A DNA stretch of 40,694 nt from NCBI GenBank assembly GCA_017383125.1, contig JAFNYY010000114.1:1-40694 (forward strand). Reading direction: 5' to 3'. Every line of letters begins with the position of its first letter. The stretch's first letter is position 1. Made by a program: the position numbers and the translations under genes. Shown one piece after another: positions 14,088 to 22,271 of the stretch. The DNA is from Schwartzia sp. (in: firmicutes) (GTDB taxonomy: Bacteria > Bacillota > Negativicutes > Selenomonadales > Selenomonadaceae). Under the pieces are notes generated by a model. The model saw only the letters and a list, made by a program, of their open reading frames with translations. It was not told where the DNA came from and made no database searches.

Positions 14088-14777
14088 ATGATAAATGTAA
14101 AGCTTTTGGAATACACTCCCGACCCTGAGCGGGTAGTGACCATGGGGGCGCGCCTCTGCTATTCCGCCCGCGGTGCGGAGGAGCTGGCAGAAAGCCTCAC
14201 CGATGAAGAAATAGACCGCATGATAAAAATGCTCACGGAGATGGGGCATGCCTCGGTTTTTGAGCATGTAAGCTTCACCTTCGGCATTGAGGGAATTTCC
14301 CGGGTGCTGACTCACCAGCTGGTGCGTCACCGCATCGCTTCATTTTCCCAGCAGTCCCAGCGCTATGTGGCAGCACATGACTTCCTCTATGTCACGCCGC
14401 CGACTATCGAGGCAAATCCCGAGGCAAAGGCGAAATATGATGAACTGATGAAGCATATCCGCAGTGCTTATGATGAATTCGTAGAGGCAGGAATCCCCAA
14501 GGAGGACGCCCGCTATATTCTCACCAACGCCACGGAGACAAAAATCGTGGTGACGATGAATGCCCGCTCCCTTATGCACTTTTTCAATCTCCGCTGCTGC
14601 TATCGGGCACAGTGGGAAATCAGAGAGATGGCAAAGCTGATGCTGGCAGAGGTGAAGAAGGTAGCTCCCCGCCTCTTTAAGAACGCCGGAGCCTCCTGCG
14701 TGAACACCGGCCGCTGCCCGGAAGGGAAGATGACCTGCGGCCACTTTGCCGAGATGATAAAGCTCCGTGAAATTTGA
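14088..14777 (+). CDS. thyX: Flavin-dependent thymidylate synthase
   Basis: A 229-residue FAD enzyme that methylates dUMP to dTMP using methylenetetrahydrofolate and NADPH. The ThyX signature RHRxxSxxxxSxR appears as [13 protein letters not shown] at about residues 83-95. [20 protein letters not shown] precedes it, and [22 protein letters not shown] follows with the conserved Arg and nucleotide-binding residues. The C-terminal ENCAGASCV-like part here is [20 protein letters not shown], with a Cys pair that is common in Firmicute members. It lies 10 nt behind mrnC and is part of the same operon. Confidence 0.95.
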   Translation: MINVKLLEYTPDPERVVTMGARLCYSARGAEELAESLTDEEIDRMIKMLTEMGHASVFEHVSFTFGIEGISRVLTHQLVRHRIASFSQQSQRYVAAHDFLYVTPPTIEANPEAKAKYDELMKHIRSAYDEFVEAGIPKEDARYILTNATETKIVVTMNARSLMHFFNLRCCYRAQWEIREMAKLMLAEVKKVAPRLFKNAGASCVNTGRCPEGKMTCGHFAEMIKLREI

Positions 14778-14792
14778 AACAATAGGTAAGCA

Positions 14793-15698
14793 ATGAATTT
14801 TAAGGATAAGAAAAAAGAAAAGACACAGAGTGACCGACAGAAGAAGGAAAGACCGGCAAAACCGCCGAGACCGGTAAAGAACGACAGACCGGCGAAGCCG
14901 CCAAGACCGGAGAAACCGGTGAGAGATACAGAGCCGGCGCAGCTTCCGGATGATATCCTCATCGGCCGCAATGCGGTCACCGAAGCATTGAAAAATACAA
15001 TGCGGGTCAATCGCCTCCTCATCGCCGAGGGAGCGCAGACAAAGAACGGTGACGGCTCAATCCCGGAGATAATTGCTCTGGCGAAGGAGAAAAAGGTTAA
15101 GTTTGAAACTGTTCCCCGGGAGACTATCGAGGGGATAGCCTGCGGCCACCGCCATCAGGGCGTGCTGGCCTATGTTGCTCCGGTGGAGTATGCCGACCTT
15201 GACAAGGTTATCAACGAGGCAGCGGCGAAGGAAAACCCGCTGCTGATACTCCTGGATGGCATTGAAGACCCTCATAATCTGGGGGCGATTCTCCGTACTG
15301 CCGACGCAGTAGGGGCAGATGGAGTCCTGCTGCCCCGGCATCACAGCGTACCGCTGAATGCCACGGTAGCCAAGACCTCGGCAGGAGCTATTGAGTATGT
15401 GCCGGTTGCCCGAATAGGGAATATAGCGCAGACTCTGAAGGAACTGAAGGACAAAGGCTTCTGGGTCTATGGGGCGGACATGGACGGCGACTGTGATTAC
15501 GACAAGGCCAACTTCACCGGACCGGTAGTGCTGATAATCGGCAGCGAGGGTCACGGCATTGCCCGCCTGACCCGCGAGAACTGTGATACTATCGTCAGCC
15601 TGCCTATGGTAGGAAGGATAAACTCCCTCAATGCCTCGGTGGCAGGGGCAATCCTCATGTATGAGGTCAGCCGCCAGCGGAGAAACAGCAGCAAGTAA
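14793..15698 (+). CDS. rlmB: 23S rRNA 2'-O-ribose methyltransferase (TrmH/SpoU family, RlmB-like)
   Basis: A 301-residue SpoU-family methyltransferase using S-adenosylmethionine. The first 50 residues are a lysine/proline/arginine-rich tail with RPAKPPRP present twice, probably disordered and RNA-binding. The substrate-binding domain starts near ILIGRNAVTEALKN. The knotted SPOUT domain has the three usual motifs: DPHNLGAILRTADAVGADGV, VLIIGSEGHGIARLTRENCD and LPMVGRINSLNASVAGAILMYEVSRQR. Members at this locus methylate G2251 of 23S rRNA; target identity is by family and context. The ribosome site (taggta) is weak, so translation probably depends on coupling to thyX, 15 nt upstream. Confidence 0.9.
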   Translation: MNFKDKKKEKTQSDRQKKERPAKPPRPVKNDRPAKPPRPEKPVRDTEPAQLPDDILIGRNAVTEALKNTMRVNRLLIAEGAQTKNGDGSIPEIIALAKEKKVKFETVPRETIEGIACGHRHQGVLAYVAPVEYADLDKVINEAAAKENPLLILLDGIEDPHNLGAILRTADAVGADGVLLPRHHSVPLNATVAKTSAGAIEYVPVARIGNIAQTLKELKDKGFWVYGADMDGDCDYDKANFTGPVVLIIGSEGHGIARLTRENCDTIVSLPMVGRINSLNASVAGAILMYEVSRQRRNSSK

Positions 15699-15710
15699 AA
15701 GGAGCAAATC

Positions 15711-16241
15711 ATGGCAAAGCCTGAGACACACTACCTTATCGACGGCTACAATGTTATACACTCCTGGCCGAATCTGAAGAATAAAACCGGCGACCTGGCA
15801 GAGGTCAGGGATAAGCTGGTGGATATTCTTACGGAGTACGGTGCATACGAGCATTACCGGGTGACGGTGGTGTTTGATGCGCTCTTTACTGCTGATGTGG
15901 AGCATATAGAAAATCCTACTGCACTGGTGACGGTAGTATATACCGGTGCAGGAGAAACGGCAGACAGCTACATAGAGAGGCGAGCCTACGAGCTGGCTCA
16001 CGGAGGACACGAGGTGTTCGTTGTCACCAGTGACGGCGCAGAGCAGTCGGTGATACTGGGAGCCGGTGGCTATCGTATACCGTCACCGGAGCTGTACCGC
16101 CGCGTGAAGGCTGTGAAGGAACGGCTCCGCTCACGCTATCTTGGAAAGGTTTCCTTACCCTATACCCGCAATGATGTAGCGGGAAGACTGGACAGCGAGA
16201 CGGCTGCAAAGCTGGACAAGCTACGCCGGGAGCTTGAGTAA
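15711..16241 (+). CDS. rae1: NYN-domain endoribonuclease, YacP/Rae1 family
   Basis: A 176-residue NYN (PIN-like) nuclease. HYLIDGYNVIHSWPNLK at the N-terminus carries the first catalytic Asp. VTVVFDALFT, TVVYTGAGETADSYIERRAYEL and VFVVTSDGAEQSVILGAGGYRI carry the remaining acidic residues (GETAD and TSDGAEQ). The C-terminal 45 residues are basic and helical. In Bacillus this protein, Rae1, is recruited to the ribosomal A site and cuts certain mRNAs. Its place between rlmB and sigH is the conserved Firmicute order. The start follows aaaggagc 5 nt upstream. Confidence 0.88.
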   Translation: MAKPETHYLIDGYNVIHSWPNLKNKTGDLAEVRDKLVDILTEYGAYEHYRVTVVFDALFTADVEHIENPTALVTVVYTGAGETADSYIERRAYELAHGGHEVFVVTSDGAEQSVILGAGGYRIPSPELYRRVKAVKERLRSRYLGKVSLPYTRNDVAGRLDSETAAKLDKLRRELE

Positions 16242-16269
16242 TCTTGTGAAATGTGCAGGGGGTGCAGCA

Positions 16270-17355
16270 GTGGCAAAAGCCAGAAAAAAAGAAATCCTGC
16301 AAAAAGCATACGAAAACCCCGTAAATGAAACCCCTGAGGCGATGGAGGATGATTTCGACACATTGTCGAGTCCTGATAAGCTTGCTGACCTTCGACGGCT
16401 GCAGCGAATCGGAGCCTGTGACAGTATAGAGCAGATTCGCCAGCTGGAAGAATTGGCCGATGAAGGCGATGACGATGATGATTGTTTCGGCAGTATCAGG
16501 GATCGCCGCCAGCCGCGGGAAATTCCCCCGGAGGAAGTGGAGATAGTTTCTCCGGACAGTGATTTTGAGGAGCAAAAGGCTGAGGAGGAAGCTGCCTGGA
16601 CAGGTGAAGATTCCCGATTTGCCAATATGACCGATGAGGAGATTATTATTGCCAGTCAGGAAAATAATGACTCCGAGGCTCAGGATTACATCATAAACAA
16701 ATACCGGAACTTTGTCCGGGTTAAGGCCCGCTCCTACTTTCTCATCGGTGCCGACCGGGAGGATATTATACAGGAGGGAATGATTGGACTGTTCAAGGCG
16801 ATACGGGATTATCGCCGGGAAAAGCTGTCCTCCTTCCACGCCTTCGCCGAGCTGTGCGTCACCCGTCAGATAATCACGGCAATCAAGACGGCAACAAGGC
16901 AGAAGCATATACCCTTAAACTCTTATATTTCTATCAACAAGCCCATCTACGACGAAGACAGCGACAGAACGCTGCTGGATGTGCTGCCGGGGGGGAAGGT
17001 TTCCGACCCGGAGGAAATGGTCATCAGTCAGGAGGAATACTCCTCAATCGCCGCCATGATGGAAGCAATCCTCAGCGAACTGGAATGGCGGGTGCTGATA
17101 TCCTATCTGGATGGTCGTTCCTATCAGGAGATAGCCGAAGACCTGAACCGTCATGTGAAGTCAATAGACAATGCCCTCCAACGGGTGAAACGCAAGCTGG
17201 AGAAGTACATGGGCGGCTATATGCGTGATGTTGACCTCACGACGATTTATCACGGAATCACCACCATAAACAGGGAACTTCACGATGTGGATATTCATCG
17301 CGAGCCGCCGGTGGACGGAGTCCGTCGTCATAAGATAAGAAAAAAGAAAAAGTGA
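16270..17355 (+). CDS. sigH: SigH-like sigma-70 factor with a long acidic N-terminal extension
   Basis: A 361-residue sigma factor; SigH of Bacillus is about 220. Residues 1-120 are an extension not present in SigH, with an acidic run (EELADEGDDDDDCFGS, then PEEVEIVSPDSDFEEQKAEEEAA). The sigma core begins at FANMTDEEIIIASQENNDSEAQDYIINKYRNFV (region 2.1), followed by GADREDIIQEGMIGLFKAIRDYR (2.2), the promoter-melting segment FHAFAELCVTRQIITAIKTATRQKHIPLNS, and region 4.2 DGRSYQEIAEDLNRHVKSIDNALQRVKRKLEKYM. A 35-residue basic tail follows. The GTG at 16270 is chosen because agggggtg lies 5 nt upstream; a TTG at 16234 has no site. In sporulating relatives SigH drives early sporulation and competence. 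The target regulon here is unknown. Confidence 0.87.
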   Translation: MAKARKKEILQKAYENPVNETPEAMEDDFDTLSSPDKLADLRRLQRIGACDSIEQIRQLEELADEGDDDDDCFGSIRDRRQPREIPPEEVEIVSPDSDFEEQKAEEEAAWTGEDSRFANMTDEEIIIASQENNDSEAQDYIINKYRNFVRVKARSYFLIGADREDIIQEGMIGLFKAIRDYRREKLSSFHAFAELCVTRQIITAIKTATRQKHIPLNSYISINKPIYDEDSDRTLLDVLPGGKVSDPEEMVISQEEYSSIAAMMEAILSELEWRVLISYLDGRSYQEIAEDLNRHVKSIDNALQRVKRKLEKYMGGYMRDVDLTTIYHGITTINRELHDVDIHREPPVDGVRRHKIRKKKK

Positions 17356-17372
17356 AGGGGAGAGTTTTTTAG

Positions 17373-18746
17373 ATGAACAGAGAGAAGCTTGGTTCACGCC
17401 TCGGCTTTATTCTTGTTTCTGCCGGATGCGCTATCGGCCTCGGTAATGTCTGGAAATTTCCTTATATTGCGGGCAAGGGCGGCGGCGGCGCTTTCGTACT
17501 CATCTACCTGCTGTTTTTGACGATTCTTGCCCTGCCGATTCTCCTGATGGAATTTTCAATCGGCCGAGCCAGTGCGAAGAGTCCGGTAAAGGCATATCAG
17601 GCGCTGGAAAAGCCGGGGAGCAAATGGCACTGGCATGGTATCGCCTCGCTTATCGGCTGCTATCTGCTGATGATGTTTTATACACCGGTTGCGGGATGGA
17701 TGCTCTACTATTTCTACCTGACAGCCAAGGGGACATTTGCCAATATGACCCCGCCGGAGGTAGTGAAGGTATTCACCGGTATGCTGGGTGAGCCGTGGCT
17801 TATGGCCGGATGGATGCTTGCCGTGGTGGTCATGGCTATCATCGTCTGCTCGGCAGGACTGCAGAAGGGCGTTGAGCGGGTCACTAAGGTGCTGATGCTA
17901 ATGCTCCTGTCTGTCATGGTGGCGTTGGCCGTTTATGCGGGAACTCTGCCCAAGGCGGCGGAGGGACTGGCATTCTATCTCGTCCCTGATTTTGGACGGA
18001 TGATGCAGGTCGGCCTGCCGGGAACGATGGCAGCGGCTATGTCTCACGCATTCTTTACTCTGGGCCTCGGCGTTGGCTCGATGCTCATTTTCGGCAGCTA
18101 TTTCGGTCGGGAGCGTTCCCTGCTGGGTGAGTCGGTAAACATCACAATCCTTGACACCTTCGTTGCCATCACCTCCGGTCTGATAATTTTCCCAGTGTGC
18201 TTCAGCTACGGGATAGACCAGACTGCCGGACCGGGTCTGATTCTCATTGCTCTGCCGATGGTCTTCGGCTCCATGCCCTATGGTCAGCTCTTCGGCAGCA
18301 CATTCTTCCTCTTCATTTCCTTCGCGGCAATGTCCACGGTAATTGCTGTCTACGAAAATCTCATCAGCTGCGACATGGAGCTGATGAACTGGAGCCGTGC
18401 AAAATCATCCCTGTTCAATCTTCTGGCGATGCCCATACTGAGCATGCCCTGTATCCTCGGCTTTAATGAGTGGGCATGGCCGTGGCTGAAGCCTCTCGGC
18501 GGAACGATTCTCGATTTGGAAGACTTCTTCCTGAGTTACCTGCTTCTGCCGATCGGCGGCCTTGTCTATATCTTCTTTTGTACCCGACGCTATGGCTGGG
18601 GCTGGGAAAACTTCATTGCTGAGGTAAATACCGGAGAGGGAAGCAAGCTGGGTGAATGGACACGAGGATATATAACCTATGTCCTGCCGGTGATTGTACT
18701 GTTTGTCTTCTTCTTCGGACTTTATGACAAATTCATGGCCGGATAA
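17373..18746 (+). CDS. Sodium-dependent transporter, NSS/SNF family
   Basis: A 457-residue inner-membrane symporter of the LeuT/MhsT/TnaT type that imports an amino acid or amine with Na+. KLGSRLGFILVSAGCAIGLGNVWKFPYIAGKGGGGAFVLIYLL is the family signature in the first helix pair, with the unwound GLGNVW segment binding sodium. About 11-12 hydrophobic helices follow, including AMSHAFFTLGLGVGSMLIFGSYF (helix 6, second unwound site) and FAAMSTVIAVYENLIS (helix 8). The start follows ggggagag 8 nt upstream and lies 17 nt after the sigma gene, so it is probably the last gene of the same operon. In many Firmicutes rpmG, secE and nusG follow sigH at this point instead. The substrate cannot be read. 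Confidence 0.92.
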   Translation: MNREKLGSRLGFILVSAGCAIGLGNVWKFPYIAGKGGGGAFVLIYLLFLTILALPILLMEFSIGRASAKSPVKAYQALEKPGSKWHWHGIASLIGCYLLMMFYTPVAGWMLYYFYLTAKGTFANMTPPEVVKVFTGMLGEPWLMAGWMLAVVVMAIIVCSAGLQKGVERVTKVLMLMLLSVMVALAVYAGTLPKAAEGLAFYLVPDFGRMMQVGLPGTMAAAMSHAFFTLGLGVGSMLIFGSYFGRERSLLGESVNITILDTFVAITSGLIIFPVCFSYGIDQTAGPGLILIALPMVFGSMPYGQLFGSTFFLFISFAAMSTVIAVYENLISCDMELMNWSRAKSSLFNLLAMPILSMPCILGFNEWAWPWLKPLGGTILDLEDFFLSYLLLPIGGLVYIFFCTRRYGWGWENFIAEVNTGEGSKLGEWTRGYITYVLPVIVLFVFFFGLYDKFMAG

Positions 18747-18749
18747 ATA

Positions 18750-18788
18750 AAAGGCTGCTGCACAGATTACCTGTGCAGCAGCCTTTGT
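18750..18788 (+). terminator. Terminator of the cysE-to-NSS operon
   Basis: A perfect 16-bp stem pairs aaaggctgctgcacag (18750-18765) with ctgtgcagcagccttt (18771-18786) around ATTAC. The T tract is short (TTTG), but the stem is very strong. From here to 18943 the sequence is A/T rich, with no gene and no promoter that I can place with confidence. Confidence 0.8.
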
Positions 18789-18943
18789 GCTTGCAGAATT
18801 AAATTTCGCGATTTCTTTCTTATTTGTTCAATTTCATTTTACAATCTACCAAAATTTACTGACTATTTTCATATTTACATGACAGAATAAATGCAGAGCT
18901 AGCTCCTAATTGTTTTTATTCTTGAGAATGGAGGGATTTAGAC

Positions 18944-19318
18944 ATGGATCAAAAGTTTTTTATCTGTAAGACCTGCGGAAATATTATCGCAATGGTCAAG
19001 GAGTCCGGAGTACCGGTCGAATGCTGTGGCGAGCCAATGCAGGAGCTTGTGCCGGGAACAGTAGACGCTTCCAGAGAAAAGCATGTGCCTGTATATGAAG
19101 TGGAAGGCTGCAAGGTCTGCGTTCAGGTTGGAGCAGAAGAACATCCCATGGCAGAGAACCATTATATCGAGTGGATTTCCCTTCAGACGAATAAGGGAAT
19201 CCAGTGCAAGCATCTGTGTCCAGGAGAGAAGCCCTGTGCTTCGTTCTGTATCTGTGAGGATGAGCAGGTAGAGGCTGTATACGCCTACTGCAATCTCCAC
19301 GGACTCTGGAAGAAGTAA
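18944..19318 (+). CDS. dfx: Desulfoferrodoxin (superoxide reductase)
   Basis: A 124-residue two-iron protein that reduces superoxide to hydrogen peroxide without releasing oxygen, a typical defence of anaerobes. The N-terminal desulforedoxin module has C8-x2-C11 and C27-C28 for the FeCys4 centre. The active-site module has E45-K46-H47, H67 in EEHPM, H73 in NHYIEWI, and C116 and H119 in CNLHG as ligands of the FeHis4Cys centre; E45/K46 are the catalytic residues of the family. Length is exactly that of class I desulfoferrodoxins. The ribosome site ggaggg is 7 nt before the ATG. It is monocistronic. Confidence 0.95.
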   Translation: MDQKFFICKTCGNIIAMVKESGVPVECCGEPMQELVPGTVDASREKHVPVYEVEGCKVCVQVGAEEHPMAENHYIEWISLQTNKGIQCKHLCPGEKPCASFCICEDEQVEAVYAYCNLHGLWKK

Positions 19319-19392
19319 GGGCTAGGTGTTCCGTCGGCCGAAGGAACCGATTTTCTGAGCAGATGATATTGTTCAGAGGGAATGTATAGTTG

Positions 19393-19426
19393 ACGCCTCA
19401 CTGCAGGAATGCGGTGAGGCGTTTTG
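19393..19426 (+). terminator. Terminator after desulfoferrodoxin
   Basis: acgcctcac (19393-19401) pairs with gtgaggcgt (19414-19422), followed by TTTTG. It lies 75 nt after the stop codon. Confidence 0.75.
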
Positions 19427-19473
19427 CGTGGGAGAATGGCGGATTGGCTACGGTCAAAGCAGATTGTTCGATA

Positions 19474-19501
19474 TTGACATGAGCTTTAAGTGTAGTATAA
19501 T
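19474..19501 (+). promoter_or_regulatory. Strong sigma-A promoter of the ECF S-component gene
   Basis: Both hexamers are consensus, TTGACA at 19474-19479 and TATAAT at 19496-19501, with a 16-nt spacer. The leader is about 45 nt, too short for a typical vitamin riboswitch. Confidence 0.85.
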
Positions 19502-19553
19502 TTCGGGGTAAATCTTTTGGTCACTTTAATGGATGACAGAAGCGGGGAGAAGA

Positions 19554-20048
19554 ATGACAGGAAATAATGCACGGACAATTTGTTTATCGGCTGTTTTTAT
19601 GGCTATAATCTGCGTGGCAACCATGGCGGTACAGATTCCGATTCCGCTTGGCTATGCACATCTAGGAGATTGCATGGTGTTGCTGGCAGCAGTATTCCTT
19701 GACAGTAAATACGCGGTGATAGCTGCGGCTGTCGGCTCTATGCTGGCTGACTTTGTTACCGGCTTTTTAATCTGGTGCGTGCCGACTTTTATCATAAAAG
19801 GGGCAATGGTTTTGATTTATGTTTGTACCTTTAGAAGAACCGGCAATACTATTACATCATCGGCCCTTGCTTTGCTTTTCATGGTGGCGGGATACACTGT
19901 TACCGGCGGAATGCTGTACGGAGGTTTGCTGGTGGGTCTTGCATCGGCACCGGGTCTGCTCCTTAAGGCAGCACTGAACATGGTGCTGTTCCTGTTTCTG
20001 GCAAAATATCTCGCACCGATTGTAAGGAAAATCGATGGGAGAAGATAA
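19554..20048 (+). CDS. ECF transporter S component (DUF1393-type)
   Basis: A 164-residue membrane protein with five or six hydrophobic helices. AVFMAIICVATMAVQIPIP followed by LGYAHLGDCMVLLAAVFL, then GSMLADFVTGFLIWCVPTFIIKGAMVLIY, is the usual pattern of the S-component family to which several vitamin-precursor binders belong (GYxHLGD and LxDxxxGxxxWxxPTxxIK). S components bind one substrate and share an energising module (EcfA, EcfA', EcfT) encoded elsewhere; no such genes are in the window. The substrate is unknown. The ATG at 19554 is preferred to 19533 because ggggag is 5-6 nt upstream. Confidence 0.82.
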   Translation: MTGNNARTICLSAVFMAIICVATMAVQIPIPLGYAHLGDCMVLLAAVFLDSKYAVIAAAVGSMLADFVTGFLIWCVPTFIIKGAMVLIYVCTFRRTGNTITSSALALLFMVAGYTVTGGMLYGGLLVGLASAPGLLLKAALNMVLFLFLAKYLAPIVRKIDGRR

Positions 20049-20052
20049 AGAA

Positions 20053-20112
20053 AAAATAATCGGCTGATTTTATGTTTGACATAGAATCAGCCGATTGTTT
20101 TTCGTTTTTATC
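20053..20112. terminator. Bidirectional terminator between convergent genes
   Basis: aatcggctgattttatg pairs with catagaatcagccgatt (20057-20096), followed on plus by GTTTTTCGTTTTT and on minus by ATTTTTTCTTT. It ends both the ECF gene and the minus-strand small membrane protein gene. Confidence 0.9.
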
Positions 20113-20121
20113 TTTGAAGGA

Positions 20122-20508
20122 TTACGGTTTCCTGTTGTTGTATTCCTCAGCTCGCTGCTTCGCTTCCTGCGCTCTGTCAAGTTCAGCCTGATCCGGGATA
20201 TAAAAGCAGGAAAAGCTTCTGCTCATAAGGGACTTCAGCGTAGAGTACCAGTTGCTGTTCCATTGGTACCATCTGTATGCCGCATTATGATCTGCAAGGG
20301 TTCGGATAAAAAGATAGGGTATCAGGAAAGCAATTTTCATAATGGCAAAGACGATTCCCATCAGTAGAAATATAAAGGGCATCATCAGCATAGCGTAGGT
20401 ATAGCCGTACCAGTCCCGCTCGGCTGCCGGTTCCTCCAGCACTACATAGGCGCCTGCGGCGGCAATCATGAGCCAGGTGAGGAAAAAAGTCATTTTATCT
20501 ATGGGCAT
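20122..20508 (-). CDS. Small membrane protein of unknown function
   Basis: A 128-residue protein with two clear membrane helices, FFLTWLMIAAAGAYVVL (residues 8-24) and a long LMMPFIFLLMGIVFAIMKIAFLIPYLFI (about 41-68) that may be one bent helix or two. A polar C-terminal part contains WYQWNSNWYSTLKSLMSRSF and ends in a charged helix (DQAELDRAQEAKQRAEEYN). I recognise no family. The start has a perfect aggagg 7 nt upstream. It is 26 nt downstream of the DUF4127 gene on the same strand and probably co-transcribed with it. Confidence 0.75.
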   Translation of the reverse strand: MPIDKMTFFLTWLMIAAAGAYVVLEEPAAERDWYGYTYAMLMMPFIFLLMGIVFAIMKIAFLIPYLFIRTLADHNAAYRWYQWNSNWYSTLKSLMSRSFSCFYIPDQAELDRAQEAKQRAEEYNNRKP

Positions 20509-20534
20509 TGGAATTCCTCCTTGTTATTTTGCAG

Positions 20535-22226
20535 TCAGTTTGTGCTTGTATTTACTTCAAAGGTTCTCGGCCAGGGGAAGTATTGCCGGATGGTTTTTCG
20601 CTTTGGATAAATTGCTTCACCATCAATGATATACGGTTTTCTCCATGCCGCGGTCTCCATAAGACGGCGGCTTCTTTCTTTCAGTGCGTAGTCATTGAGG
20701 ATGATGAGCCACTGATAGTCCCGGCCCAGATCAAGGTCACCGGTATTGAAGAAGCCTCTACGATAAAATTCATCGTGTATTCTGTCGATGGAGTCTTTAA
20801 GGTATATACTGTCCTCGGCAAAGTGGGCGTCTAGTATTTCTGTGGCCAGTGCGGAGTGCTGTTGACGGATCTGCGGCCGGTCGACATATCTCTGCCTGCC
20901 GATATGGGAGAGAACCGCTTCACAGAGGGCGGTTCCGATTGAATTTGAGGCGGTGTTCCAGCCGCCGTAGGAGGTGAGCAGATGAAGGGGGATGCCCTTG
21001 CGGATCAGGAGCGGCAGCAGTGTTTCCTCTGCGGTGAAGCTGCGGCTCAGGTCAACCAGAGCGATGTCGGTATCATTTTTGGAGAGCATGCCACTGAGCC
21101 GTGGGACTGCTTTTCTCCGTGCCGTTAACGCCTCCGGGGTTTTGTCGCCGGCGTGGATGAAGAGTGTTATGTCGGCGGATTCTCCTGCGGTCTTTTTTAT
21201 TCCGAGCAGAGAGATTTCCTCGGCAGCGGTGTCGGCGAGATTGGCGGCCATGTAGGGGAAGAAGTCCTGCCCTTCATTATCCAGAGAGTAGGCCGTTGCC
21301 ACAGTAAGGGAATTATTTGAGCGGCGGACAGCTAAGCGGGTGATGATGGAGAGAGCCAGCTCATCGGCACCTCGTACAAGGTGGAGCCGGTCAGAATTGC
21401 CGAAGTGTTCTATCAGGTGACGACGCTCCCGATTGCCGGGGCCGTACTTTTCTCCGTCGTCCTGACCGATGAACAGTTCCATTACTACCCCTTCCCGGGT
21501 CAGGTCGGCGAGAGCAATGGCAGTTTTTTCGTGGGTGGGATGGATGGCCTGATAGCGTTTCAGATTTTGAGGCTTTATGTAGTTGTTCGGGTCGTTGAAG
21601 TCAAGGAGTTCTTTCAGCTGCAGCTGTTCGTCCTCGGTGGCTTCGCCTCGTTCCGCCTTTTCTTCCAGTCGGGCGTATTTCGTTATGGCCAGCCGTTCTT
21701 CGTAGAGGGTTATCTCCGGTGGGGGCAGCAGGCGGGGGAGAATGCTGAACACATAGACCGGAATATTGGGATTTTCCCGATGAAGCTGACGAAGGAAGTT
21801 TATGGCGCTCTGTCTTTCCTCCTGCGTTATAAGCTTGTCCCGGGAGGCGAGAAGTCCGCCGGCCATGAGCTGGTCGGCGGAAATGATGATGGCGTCAGGC
21901 TTTTTTTCTGCGGCAAGGGATAGCAGAGTCTTTCTCATCTCTGAGTACTGACCGGGCTGGGTGTAGTAGTCCATCAGCTCTCTTGGGGGAAGGATGACTT
22001 CAATACCGGCCAGCCGGGAGTCTCTGACCACATAATCGGAGCAGGGGGGACGACTGTCCAGAGGGAGCAGAAGGATACGGAGCAGGCTGTCCGCTTTTTC
22101 TGCAACGGGGGCAGGCGGAGATGGTTGGGGGGATGGGAAGCGATTGGTGATGATGGGGTAGCAGAGAGCGGCAATAATGACAAACAAAAAGATGATGATA
22201 CGACCGGCACGATTGCTCTTTGTCAT
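20535..22226 (-). CDS. DUF4127 family protein with N-terminal membrane anchor
   Basis: A 563-residue protein. Residues 9-27 (RIIIFLFVIIAALCYPIIT) form one membrane anchor or uncleaved signal, followed by a Pro/Ser-rich linker, so the rest faces outside the cytoplasm. The family marks are ILLLPLDSRPPCSDYV, PPRELMDYYTQPG, DAIIISADQLMAGGLLASR, PVYVFSILPRLLPPP, GQDDGEKYGP and LLTSYGGWNTASNSIGTALCEAV. DUF4127 proteins have no established function that I know of; the DDSRP-like and GGWNT motifs suggest a hydrolase-like fold, but that is a guess. The start has aggag 7 nt upstream. The region between it and gltX holds the structured element at 22272 and a repeat. Confidence 0.85.
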   Translation of the reverse strand: MTKSNRAGRIIIFLFVIIAALCYPIITNRFPSPQPSPPAPVAEKADSLLRILLLPLDSRPPCSDYVVRDSRLAGIEVILPPRELMDYYTQPGQYSEMRKTLLSLAAEKKPDAIIISADQLMAGGLLASRDKLITQEERQSAINFLRQLHRENPNIPVYVFSILPRLLPPPEITLYEERLAITKYARLEEKAERGEATEDEQLQLKELLDFNDPNNYIKPQNLKRYQAIHPTHEKTAIALADLTREGVVMELFIGQDDGEKYGPGNRERRHLIEHFGNSDRLHLVRGADELALSIITRLAVRRSNNSLTVATAYSLDNEGQDFFPYMAANLADTAAEEISLLGIKKTAGESADITLFIHAGDKTPEALTARRKAVPRLSGMLSKNDTDIALVDLSRSFTAEETLLPLLIRKGIPLHLLTSYGGWNTASNSIGTALCEAVLSHIGRQRYVDRPQIRQQHSALATEILDAHFAEDSIYLKDSIDRIHDEFYRRGFFNTGDLDLGRDYQWLIILNDYALKERSRRLMETAAWRKPYIIDGEAIYPKRKTIRQYFPWPRTFEVNTSTN

Positions 22227-22271
22227 ATCATCATCTCCTAGACTTTGCTATGTTGTTTTCGGATTAGACTA

